A stretch of DNA of 64,000 bases from Lepidodermella squamata. Lineage: Eukaryota > Gastrotricha. Of this stretch, positions 32,694-42,629 are shown piece after piece. Position 1 is the first letter of the stretch; each line of letters starts with the position of its first letter. The stretch spans positions 186,001-250,000 of the forward strand of contig JBLDXI010000006.1 of the NCBI GenBank assembly GCA_047495785.1. The letters run 5' to 3'. The notes under the pieces were generated by a model. The model had not been told where the DNA came from and ran no database searches. It was given only the letters and a program-made list of their open reading frames with translations. A program made the translations under genes and the position numbers.

Positions 32694-32860
32694 CAGGGTG
32701 CGAAGTACAGGGGTGCTGAGGTGTTGCGACACTCCATCTCTGGGACTTCAACCAGAGTAAGGCTGAAAAACAATAGGGGTACCATTAGGTTTCTTCAGCC
32801 TTTCTTCCGCTGGGTGCTAATAGAAAACAACTCAGCTCCCGGATCCTACTTCGCACACTG
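32694..32860. mobile_element. hAT-type MITE, 167 bp
   Basis: The element starts CAGGGTGCGAAGTA and ends with the near-perfect complement TACTTCGCACACTG. It is flanked on both sides by the 8-bp direct repeat TTACTGGC (32686-32693 and 32861-32868). CAG-type ends with an 8-bp target duplication are hallmarks of hAT transposons. It encodes nothing. The paralogous segment near 33721-33740 reads straight through without it, an empty-site control. Confidence 0.8.
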
Positions 32861-32935
32861 TTACTGGCCCTTCTGACGATTTAAGATTTACTACGATAAT
32901 TTACTGAGATTCTAACTCAATAAAAGATGTTTATT

Positions 32936-33180
32936 TTTCATGTTTTTAGGTTTCAACAAGATGAATTTGCTGGAATTGCTCCTCGCGACCTCAGCAAATC
33001 GGCCAAATCGATTTTGTTGTCGTAAATAACCCAATAATGAGCTAGAATACCTTTTTGCCCCTCTGACTAGCAACAGTCGAACTAATTCAATTACCTGCCC
33101 ATTCCCAGCCGCACACATCAAAGCCGTCCAGCCATGGTAATCTTTCCTGGGATTCACATCTGCTTCGCGATCCACGAACA
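32936..33180 (-). pseudogene. Decayed copy of the ankyrin gene 3' end
   Basis: This region matches the last part of the ankyrin gene at 33814-34497, including the final ADLLRSRG..PA.SSC-stop segment and one DVNPRKDYHGWTALMCAAGNGQ repeat. It lacks the intervening repeats, and the two preserved blocks are in different frames. No upstream exons are present. It is part of the duplicated block that also covers about 32590-32930. Confidence 0.75.
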
Positions 33181-33813
33181 GTAGGATCGGCGTATTTCAA
33201 TTTACCCAAGCTTCTAAATGATACAGGCTTCTAAACGAGGGTAGGCTTATATTTCGGTACTACGGTAACTCGATTTATTAGGTCTTCCATTCGGGTGAAC
33301 CTCAGCGTCCGCCGCTATACAATCCCGTTAGCGTCTTCGACGTCGAAAGCCGCTGCCGTGTTCATGGTGTGGCGGGCTTCTTTGCGCAGTGGCTACGATG
33401 CTATGCTGCGAATGCTGCTCAGTTTGTCCCGCCTGTCGCCTCTGACCCCAAGCCGTTAACCCTTCGTACATCTTCCAACCTTTCTCGGTTAGCCCTCCGT
33501 CACTTTCTCTCTCTTTTCTTTATCCACTTGCTCCGTCTCTATGTGTTGCCTCCTCATGCCTCCAACCTTCCTTGCTATTGACAACCACTCTCCCTTTCCA
33601 CTCCCTCCACTCCACTCCTCTGCTCACCCATCAATGTATTTACGCGCACCGTTGTCAACGAGCGCGGCTCTCGGTAGCTGGCTCGCGGTTTGCTAGTATT
33701 TGTCTTGACTTTATTTTTTATTACTTGCCTTGACTGATGTTTTACTGAAGATGACAACACATTACAAATCCCAAAACGCAATAAAATATGTTCACGTTTT
33801 ATGGTGTTATGTT
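33181..33813. other. Spacer, 3' flank of protease-ankyrin gene
   Basis: Pyrimidine-rich DNA without a supported gene. The part from about 33640 is the original of the segmental duplication seen at about 32590. Confidence 0.45.
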
Positions 33814-36544
33814 TCAACAAGATGACTTTGCTGGGCTTCCTCCTCGCGACCTCAGCAAATCGGCCACATCAGTTTTGTTATAGCAGATCGCCCAATCAAG
33901 AGCTGTCTTGCCATCTGAATCTCTGGAATCCCCATTTGCACCCCTGTCCAGCAGCAGTGGAACCACTTCGACTTGCCCAAACATGGCCGCGTACATCAAC
34001 GCCGTCACACCATTGTTATCCTTTCCCTCGATGGCAGCGCTGCGATCCAGCAGCAGTTCAACCACTCCAACGTGCCCAGTCTCAGCCGCATAAACCAACG
34101 CCGTTGCGCCATTGTTATTTTTAGCCTCAATGTCAGCGTTGCGATCCAGCAGCAGTCGGGCTACTTCCACCTGATCATTCCCAGCCGCATACATCAACAC
34201 CGTCCTGCCATAGAAATCTTCCCTGGAATTCACATCTGCTCCGCGATCCACGAACAGCTGAGCAATTTGCAATCGTCCATCTGATTGCGTTTGCCCGCAT
34301 GTTACGCTGTGCAGCAGGGTGCTATTTATCGCATACCCTGACCAATGCCGACCGCAGTCGTGCTTCTTTGGGTTGCGCCAGTTCGGGTCGAATTCGCCGC
34401 CAGTGGATTCGTCGATCACCGCAACGATTCGCCGCACTCGCGCCACGTCGTCCGTAAAGGCAGTAACATTCCACAACTGCTCGTAAACTTCAAAGATCTA
34501 AATGTAACAAACAGAAATCAAGCAATCTTGGATGGCATGGAATACAGAATTATGGGAATTCGCTTGAATTCCAATATCATTTCAGTTTTACTCTGATTCG
34601 ATTATTTGAGCTGTGTTGAATGACCGAATGGCTTCCTTTGGAAAACTTACAGGTCTTCGCTGCCTCGAGGCGCAAGAACCCGGCTGGGACCACGCTAAGT
34701 TGGAACGGCACGATATGGTAGAATTTCCTCGAATCTCGAAATTCAGGTTGCATGATATGCTTCGAGTGGCTCCGACGCTGGATAGGCCAGGAGATACGGA
34801 CCCGTTTCGTATCATAGGTAGCGGTCCACAGACTTGATACAACGATTTTGTTAGAAGAATCGACAATCACTTGAAAATGAGTCACCTGATGCTACGCAGC
34901 TCCCAGCCGCAGACCACCTGCCGTTTGCTTGGCATTGACTTGTTGCCTGGCCAATGAGCCCGAAACCGGGATTGCAGAACAATGTCACCGTGGACAAGTA
35001 CAAAGTTGATGTGTTGTTGCTCGTATAATATCCGTTACTCAGCTCAGGAGCAGGGCCGCAGTCTTTATCATACGCATAAGCTCTCTCTGATTGGGATACC
35101 CCGTTTTACTTACCTAATGGGTTGCATCTCCCATTTATCACCGGCCGAAATGGAGGTACGCACGTGGCGATCGAAACCGAGGACGAGTAGGTATAACCAG
35201 GGTCACATTTCACGCTAAGGGCTCCTCCTTTTTCCACTACAGTCCCATGCCTTAGAACTGCGCCGGTATCTTCCGAAGTTTCCGGGTCCACTCGGGTCAC
35301 AAATCCCGCAGATAGGTTGGGCACGGGGCAAGACTGATCTGGTGTGCTTGTCTGGCTGCGAACATCTGTGTTTTCCGAAATCCAATCGAGAACCTTGCAG
35401 ACTCTGCTATATATACCAGGCACGTACCCACTGCACGACACATCGCCGTTGGAAATTATGCCAAGTAGGTAAGTCTGACTGGATTTCAAACACATTAGAG
35501 GGCCCCCGGAATCTCCGAAGCAAACGTCACCATCATCGGCAGCGAAACACATTTTCGAGTCGGTGATGGTGACCGGATTCAATCGGCCGCGTGAATATTC
35601 CATTGAGCAATTTTGGTACGATCGAACTTGAAGATCCAGTTTCCTTGGAATCTCAGATAGTCTGGCTAAAACACGAGAGAGCAATCAGGAAAGGAAGCGG
35701 GAGGACAAGGGCGCAACTGAGGGGAAGGGGATAGGGGGCTCCCTAGCTGAAAAAAATCCACTCGAAATACCTGGTCCGAAATCCGAAAATCCTAAAAAAT
35801 GATGTGCTAGCCCCACCCAAGGGGGGCCCCCTGGCTGGAATGATGGAGAATCACGAAACATACTGTGTGAAAAGTAACCCCATCCGACCGCGACCGCTGA
35901 ATCGCATCCGTCGATGGAATTGGCGGTTAAAGGGTTGGTTTTGCACATTGTACTAGCGTCAGGTAAACAAATCGGCATGATCTGCTGTGACAATCTAGTG
36001 ACTGGGCTCAATAGGCGCAAGAGAGCGAAGTCAAAGTCGTAGAAATTCTGACTCCCGTTGTAAAGTGGATGCACCAAAGGAGGCAGCGACACGACAGATT
36101 CGTAAGAGCCCGCCTCCGAACGAACACTGATATTATGGCGACCTAATAGCGCTTTGATACTGTGCAAATGAAAAATATACCATCGAACAGATAAATTAAC
36201 AATCTCGCGTACAAAATGGGGGTCTCTCCTGCATTCCAAACACAATGAGCAGCTGTAATTAGCCATTGCTTCGAGATGAGGGAAGCTCCGCAGTAAGACG
36301 CTGAGGATTCGCCGCTTCTGTAAATCTCGAGGAAGACCTATAGCAACATCCTGTTTGTGTTGGATAGCATCAATATTGAATGGAAACGAACAAGCCATGG
36401 GTATTCGTTTGGTACTGCTGGATGGCTGCCAGGGCCTCGCGATTTCGCCATAGACGCAGGGTTCACAGCACCGCATTCTTGAGCAACGACTGCTCCGGAT
36501 ACCAGCACAAGGAAGGCAATTGTAAAAACCACCAGAGGTCGCAT
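33814..36544 (-). CDS. Secreted trypsin-like protease with 3 sushi domains and ankyrin repeats
   Basis: Seven exons: 36392-36544, 36213-36337, 35864-36159, 35114-35665, 34886-35062, 34651-34832 and 33814-34497. All junctions are GT..AG, all phases agree and the sum gives 722 aa. The order is: signal peptide; S1 protease with His82 (TAAHC), Asp136 (DFALL) and Ser244 (GDSGGPL), with Asp238 at the S1 pocket predicting trypsin-like specificity; three sushi/CCP domains (SCPVPN.., DCGPAPELSNG.., VCGPLPMIRNG..); a helical linker; and about five ankyrin repeats (ADVNSREDFYGRTVLMYAA and following). The usual IVGG activation sequence is absent (SRGPGSHPAVPNEYPW instead), so activation may differ. The sushi-ankyrin half resembles the gene at 55039-57178. 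The least certain splice site is exon 1's GTTCGT donor. Confidence 0.83.
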
Positions 36545-37065
36545 TTCGACAAGTTTACAACAAAAGTTGAGGTACAGCTACCAGCAAAGGCTTGATAAAA
36601 CCTTCTTCGCCGTGTTCATTAAGGTAAAACATGCTTTAAAGTGTATTTTTTAACAGTTTTTTTCGTGTGTTATATTTTATTTGTAATGTTGACGAGCAAC
36701 CTGTATTTGAAGGATTGACAAATTTTGACGCATAGCTAAAACGCTAAAACGTGGCGCTTTCAAATGATGTGTGCTGTGTGTTTGAGATATTGAGTTCAAT
36801 AAACCTGAGGCGGCGATCAGCAAAGTAGTTCTTGACTCTTTTCGAATTGATGCAGATAATATTAGGGAAGGTTTGTGCGACATCCCATTCTGAGAGATTT
36901 AGTTTCAGCACTTGACAGGCTGTCCATCCCGAAACAAGTGTAGTTTTAATATACTTCACTTCTCAGAAATGTATTCTCAATTTACTTCGAGTTAATTTTG
37001 CAGCAACTGAACAGAAAATGGGTGAGAGTTGTAAATCATTAAAACAAATGGACATCAGCGGCTAA
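36545..37065. other. Intergenic with third charged-repeat 3' block
   Basis: Apart from the repeat at 36768-36895 no gene is seen between the protease-ankyrin gene start and the end of the next channel gene. Confidence 0.5.
36768..36895 (+). repeat. Orphan copy of charged-repeat gene 3' flank
   Basis: It begins tgctgtgtgtttgagat, includes ttcaataaacctgagg, and ends with ttcttgactcttttcgaatt..gacatcccattct. The first part matches 30541-30590 and 32401-32450; the second matches 31290-31355. No coding exon precedes it, so it is either a leftover of a third gene copy or a repeat. Confidence 0.65.
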
Positions 37066-39404
37066 TCATGTGCCATAATACTGCGTTCCTTGTAGATTCT
37101 CAAGCGCTGACTTGGCGATGTGCTGATCGTAACTCAAGGCTTCCTCCATTATTGCCTTGTGGAATGCACCAAACAGCGGTACGACAATGAGGGCGAGCAG
37201 ACACATGCCAAACCCGATCCAATTAACCGCATAGGCCAGGTACCAAGCACTCTTCGATTGCGCAAGCCGCCTGCCGCTTTCGCTCTTACGGCCATCTTCT
37301 TGCTGGTTGTCTTTCCTAATGGACCCAGAAGAATTTTGCTTCTTGATCTGCCGGTTTTTCGCTGACATGACGCGATGGATTTTCAGCGTAGATCTAGCCC
37401 GGATTGAGTTGTTGCGAGGCGATCGTGATTGATTGCTAGTAACGTGGGAAATACAGTCTTCGAACTCGTCGCCATTGCTCAAAACGTCTACAACAGCGTC
37501 CTCGCTCAAACACCGGCCGTTCTGGATGGCAGCAGCCCGCGTACGGAGGCGGGCGTGGAAACCGGGGAAAAGGCGTTTTGTAATGAAATTAAACACCTCC
37601 GGAATACCCCACGGCGCAGAGATGAACTCCCCTGGATCGACAATTGCTAGACAGATGGTTGTCACGAGAATAGTCATCGCGGCCGCGCAGAGTATGACGG
37701 TGAGATAAATTGTTAGGTAGCAATTCGCCGAGTTCTTCGGCAGTTTCTCCGCGACCATCAGCTCGAACAGGGCGACGGCAGTGAGAGTTGTCACTGATTG
37801 GACGGGCCGATCTACGTAATGCACGGGCACGAGGTAGTTTAGCAGGGTTATCACAGCTAGAAGAATCGTAGGCAGCACGACGGTAAGGACGAAGAATGCG
37901 GATCTACGGCGCATGACTAGCACGAAATGGATGCGACTGAAAGCCGTCCGTTCCCCAGTTCGATAAGTTGCAGAATGGCCGCCCACGCCATCGGATACCA
38001 GCTCCCAGACCTCTATAACAGATAGCTTTAACATGAATCATGCCAAGGAGAGGGCAACCATACCGTTCTCAGCAAGCATGCCCAGAGAGACTGCAGCAGG
38101 TTGATCGTCAGCTCGTATTGCTAGGCGCAGTTCGCGTTCTTGGAATATCGCTGATTCCTAACGGTAACGTAGCCATCAATGAAAATTGAGTAGAGCTAAT
38201 CAATAATATACTATTATAATTGAGCATCGTTGAATGTCGTATGGAAAGAAAGTGTGGTCGAATTTGCAGCGTGTTGAGATTTTACCGGTAGGATGGTACC
38301 AAACGTTGCCTAGAAGAAGAATATCGGCATCAATTTTTGAAAGTTGGGTTTAAGGAATCGCTTACCATCACTGTGCAGCCGGTATGGAAAGGAAGTGTCA
38401 CGCAATAAATCGTCCATGCCGTCGATTGCATTTGAGATCTGCATTGGAGGAATCCATAACATTTCTTTCGGAACGACTATTTCTTTGACTCCGCCGAACT
38501 GTTGAGGCGACCATGCGATCAAAGGATCACGCCAAGTCTAATAAAATATAAGGCACACATAATATTGAGGAAGGCAGTGAAGGCGAGAGTAATTTCGAAT
38601 TTTCAATTAATTTTGAATATTCACAAACAATTCTCAAATCGAAATCTGTTCACTGATTTCATCTTTCATCCCGCGCTTTTGCCGATTTTTCACATAAAAA
38701 GTAATGAATGTTTAAGGAAAACTGTAATCAAACATACAAGCTGTAGCCGAATTGTGGCATGCATTGTTTCGGTGGCCTCGTCCAACTCCTGAACTCGAAT
38801 CAAATAGAGGCGACTTCTCACGACCAGCGTGTTGTTGATGCTCAACGGGTTCATCGGTTTCACAAATTTGTTGTAGCCACCAGCTGCCGTCAGCCTTTTC
38901 AGTAATTCGTATTCAGGTACCTTGGATTTCGCTTCAATGATTAAATAAATTTCAAAATATTAGGACCATTAAGATCAGAAGAGATCTGAACGTTGTTGTT
39001 TGCATAAAGAAAATCAATAAATTCTACTTTCTATTCTAAATTAGCATTAGCTTAATTTGAGGCTTTCATTAATAATTGTTATTACCCTGGTACCATGGGC
39101 TAATAAGAAACATTTTCAATTAAATGTTCAGTGAAGTCACCTATAGGTAATAAGCTACAGTAACAGGTTACCTATTGGTAACAATCGATGGGTGAAAAAT
39201 TGAGATTCTAGGAAATCGTTTTTTTGAAAAATCGTGTGCCGCTGGAGTCTCAAATTGAGCTAATAAATGAATAGAATAAAAATTAAGGGATATTTTTTTA
39301 CCTGAGATGGCGTAGCGTATTTGATCACCGCTGTCCATCGATTGACAGCGACAGGTGTCGATTAATTGGAGCAGTAGGGTGACTAAAAACCCCGAGGCCC
39401 TCAT
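37066..39404 (-). CDS. Cys-loop ligand-gated channel subunit, 535 aa
   Basis: Six exons: 39302-39404, 38738-38931, 38366-38537, 38212-38309, 38064-38157 and 37066-38012. Intron 1 is long (370 nt), intron 2 is 200 nt, the rest are 51-56 nt, and the sum is in frame. Features are a signal peptide (MRASGFLVTLLLQLIDTC), the loop D-like LYLIRVQELDEATETM, and the Cys-loop Cys171-Cys185. There is no vicinal CC in loop C, so it is a non-alpha type. TM1 (FFVLTVVLPTILLAVITLLNY) and TM2 (VQSVTTLTAVALFELMVAEK) follow; an Asp-Arg pair sits where nicotinic subunits have Glu-Lys at -1'/0', compatible with cation selectivity. A Ser/Arg-rich loop precedes TM4. It is paralogous to the gene at 40152-42048 and diverged from the nicotinic subunit at 24.4 kb. 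The agonist is unknown. Confidence 0.88.
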
Positions 39405-40151
39405 TTAAGTGCCGCAAGTCATAAATCGGGTTTTTAGGCTTTATTCACCGAACACAAAAATTGGGACCTGTCTCTGCTTTTCTGTATCTGCGTGGTTATT
39501 CCTAGTATATCGAGTAAAGCAGAGCCATAATCAGATTGACGGCATAGTGGCGCTGAATATTTTCTACGACCAAGCGGTCATCTCACGACGATGATGTCTC
39601 AATTCAATGCAAAGCAAAGAGGCGATAATTGAGTTGTACGCGCGCGTACGCGTGTGTGTGAGTATTATACGCTGATCCCTCGGCGCGGTGCTCACATCTG
39701 AAAACGTATCGCTACAATATATATCATAGCCGCCGCGTAAACATGCACGCGATGAGCGGGCGTTTCTTCACCACGGTATATCGCTTTCTGCTGCTTGCTG
39801 CTCTTTTTCTGTTGTTTCACTCTCAATTTACAGTGCGTAGCAACCGATAGTTTGGGGTGATTGAAAATCGCCGGCTCTTATTAACTTGTTGTATGAAGTT
39901 GTATATGATTGGCTACTATAGATGAGTATTTTCACGATACTCCCTTTTTTAGCTATCATTTCAACCACGATTTTTGTCGGTTTTTGATTGGCATATTGCA
40001 TTTTACCAGGCGATAAGTGCTTTTGCCTTGGTATGTATTTTTTCGCATATTGGAATAATCAGCTTATGCAATAGAAAGATGAATCATCACTATTTTGATC
40101 GACTCAGTTTGATCGATTAAGGTGGAAAATCAAATTTTTTATTGATAAAAC
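39405..40151. other. Intergenic between channel paralogues
   Basis: AT-rich spacer with a short gcgcgcgtacgcgtgtgtgtg purine/pyrimidine run at about 39638. It is presumably the promoter of the downstream channel gene. No gene was seen. Confidence 0.45.
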
Positions 40152-42048
40152 TTAGAAAGAGTAATAATTGCCGTAGTAATGGCTGCCAACCGTGTCTTGG
40201 CTCTTAGGCACGTAGTTCTCATATCGAATTTGAATATCAGCTAATTGAACATGCACCATGGCGATAAAAGGCACAATGACAAGCGCCAAGAGACAACAAC
40301 CAAAACCCGTCCAGTTAACAGCATAGGCTAGATACCAGGCCTTGCGCGATCGAGTGAGCCGCCGCCCGAAATTGTACCTCAGCGTCTCGGGTATTGTGAA
40401 TGACAAAGGTTTTAAGACAGGCGGCTCTGGAGCTACCATTTTCGCTCGACAAGTATTTGCCGAATTCGGTGTGGAGAACCGCCGATTTTTTATTGAAAAT
40501 TGCCGCCGTGTGTAGAGTGATTTAGGTTTTTCATGAGCGTTGTGAGCGATAGGTACAGAGACGCCCTGCCCGATAACGCAGTTCGAAGTTGTGATCCGAG
40601 GTTGCGATTTTGGCGAAATCACTGTAGCTACCGGCTCGAATCGTCGACAGCAGAACTTTCTAAGGAAACCGACAAGCTCAGGGATACCCCATGGAGCGGT
40701 GATATACTCGCCGGGGTCGACAATTGCGAGGCAAATCGTAGTCACCAGTATTGTTATTGCAGATGCGAAGAGGATAACAGTGAGATACATTGTGAGATAA
40801 CAATTCGCAGAATTTTTCGGCAGTTTCTCCGCGACCATCATCTCGAATAACGCGACGGCGGTGAGAGTTGTGACTGACTGAACTGGCCGGTCAACGTAAT
40901 GAATAGGGACGAGGTAGTTGAGTAGGGTGATCACAGCGAGCAGAAACGTAGGCAGTACTACTGTTAGAGCGAAAAATGCGGAACGGCGACGCATGATTAG
41001 GATGAACTGGATGCGGCTGAAAGCGGTACGCTCGCCGGTTCGATACGAAGTTGCATGACCTCCAACTCCATCCGGAAGAAGCTCCCAAATATCTTGAAAG
41101 CCAAATGTAAAATTATAGAAAAAATTTAAGCTCGACTTTACCGTTTTGGGCGAGCATTCCAAGTGAAACGGCTGCGGGTTGGTCTTCAGACCGAAGTAAC
41201 AACTGAAGCTCCCTTTCCTGATAGATTGCTGATTCGACTATGATTGAACACTTTTGAACGTCATAGGGGAAGAAGGTGTGATCGAAGTGGCAACGGGTTG
41301 ATACCTTTCCAGTCGGATGATACTGTTAAATGGAAACAACAATTGTATCAGTCGGCAATTAGATGCTTGCTGGTTATAGGCTATACTCTGCTATCTGACT
41401 TTAATCCCTCATTCTACGAATAGAAACTTACCCAAACATTGCCATCGTAGTGAAGCCTTAGAGGAAAAGAGGTGTCTCTTAGGACATCTGCTGAGCCATC
41501 TATAGAGTTTGAAATTTGCATTGGAGGCAGCCACATCATGTCACGGGGTACCACAAGTTCTTTGACTCCGCCGTACTTTTCTGGGGACCATGCCAGGGTG
41601 GGATCTCGCCAAGTCTAAAAAATAGACAATAATTGAATGAAATGAGGCAATTAAAACTGATTTTCTACCAGCTGAAGCCGTACAGCAGCATTCATCGTTT
41701 CCGTTGCCTCGTCTAAATCTTGTATCCGAATAAGGTACAGACGAGCTCTGACGATTAAAGTATTGTTAACGCTGAATGGATTGGCTGGTTTGATGAGTTT
41801 ATTGTAACCGGATGAACTTGAAATTCTTTTGAGAAGTTCTTGCTCGGGATATTTCATTTTATTCGCTGAAATGAAACTTCCTCGATCGATTTTTCATTTT
41901 CGAGAGTAGCCTTACCTGCTATTGCATAACTCATAGTTTGTTGCCCGGGGTCTTCGGTTATTAGCGGTATGGCAAGAGTAGCATAAGTAAGAATTGAAAG
42001 ATGAATGAAAGATTTTTCTGGTGATTGGCCTATACCATCGACACGCAT
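40152..42048 (-). CDS. Cys-loop ligand-gated channel subunit, 544 aa
   Basis: Five exons: 41916-42048, 41669-41865, 41432-41614, 41142-41322 and 40152-41092, with introns of 49-109 nt; the sum is in frame. Organisation is as in the paralogue at 37066-39404: N-terminal hydrophobic leader (about residues 16-30), LYLIRIQDLDEATETM, a Cys-loop between CHFDHTFFPYDVQKC cysteines, TM1-TM3 nearly identical in sequence, a divergent TM3-TM4 loop, and TM4 (YLAYAVNWTGFGCCLLALVIV). Loop C lacks the CC pair. Compared with the paralogue, one intron after the Cys-loop is missing and the preceding intron is displaced by a few codons. It probably co-assembles or is functionally redundant with its neighbour (inference). 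Confidence 0.88.
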
Positions 42049-42610
42049 TTTGCTATAAATAAACTAGCTTTCACACTTTTATTATCACTGCTGGCGCCAG
42101 TTTTTCTCAGCGCGCCGATTAAATCTGATCGAGTTGTGCGCATCGTCTTTTTTTGGTGAGTGCGCATATATGGGACTCGGTTATCAAATTCATTTGCGGC
42201 CCTAGTCTTGTTTTCCCATGATAATTGCGTCTATTTCAAGGTTTACGCTAATGGCCCTATTCCAGATATACAATTTGTATTCACTATCTGCGTGCTCAAT
42301 AACATCGCAGTTTATCAGTTTAAAATATTACAGCTGTAAAATGTTTGCAGGCTTAAATAATTTGGTGGCATTCTTGGTCGGCATTTAATAAAACAAGTAC
42401 AAATAATCAGCATTCATCCTTCAGGCAGATGAAAAATGATTTGAACTTCTGATGCGCAAGCTCTCGTTGCTGTTTCAGTGCTACCATCGCTCGTCGCTTA
42501 TTTCATCACAAAAATCAACAGTTTGAACCAATTTGTGATCAAGCTTAAGATCTGGCAGAAACAGGAATATGTTTCTGATAAAAGAGCCTCCACTGTCTGT
42601 CTATTCTTTC
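42049..42610. other. Intergenic, no gene seen
   Basis: Spacer upstream of the channel gene and downstream of the Trp-rich gene. An open frame on the plus strand at 42478 is largely antisense to the Trp-rich coding exon and was rejected. Confidence 0.5.
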
Positions 42611-42616
42611 TTTATT
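42611..42616 (-). terminator. Polyadenylation signal of the Trp-rich gene
   Basis: AATAAA (minus strand) lies about 13 nt after the TGA stop at 42630-42632. It confirms the strand and 3' end of the gene model. Confidence 0.65.
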
Positions 42617-42629
42617 GTCAAGAAATACT

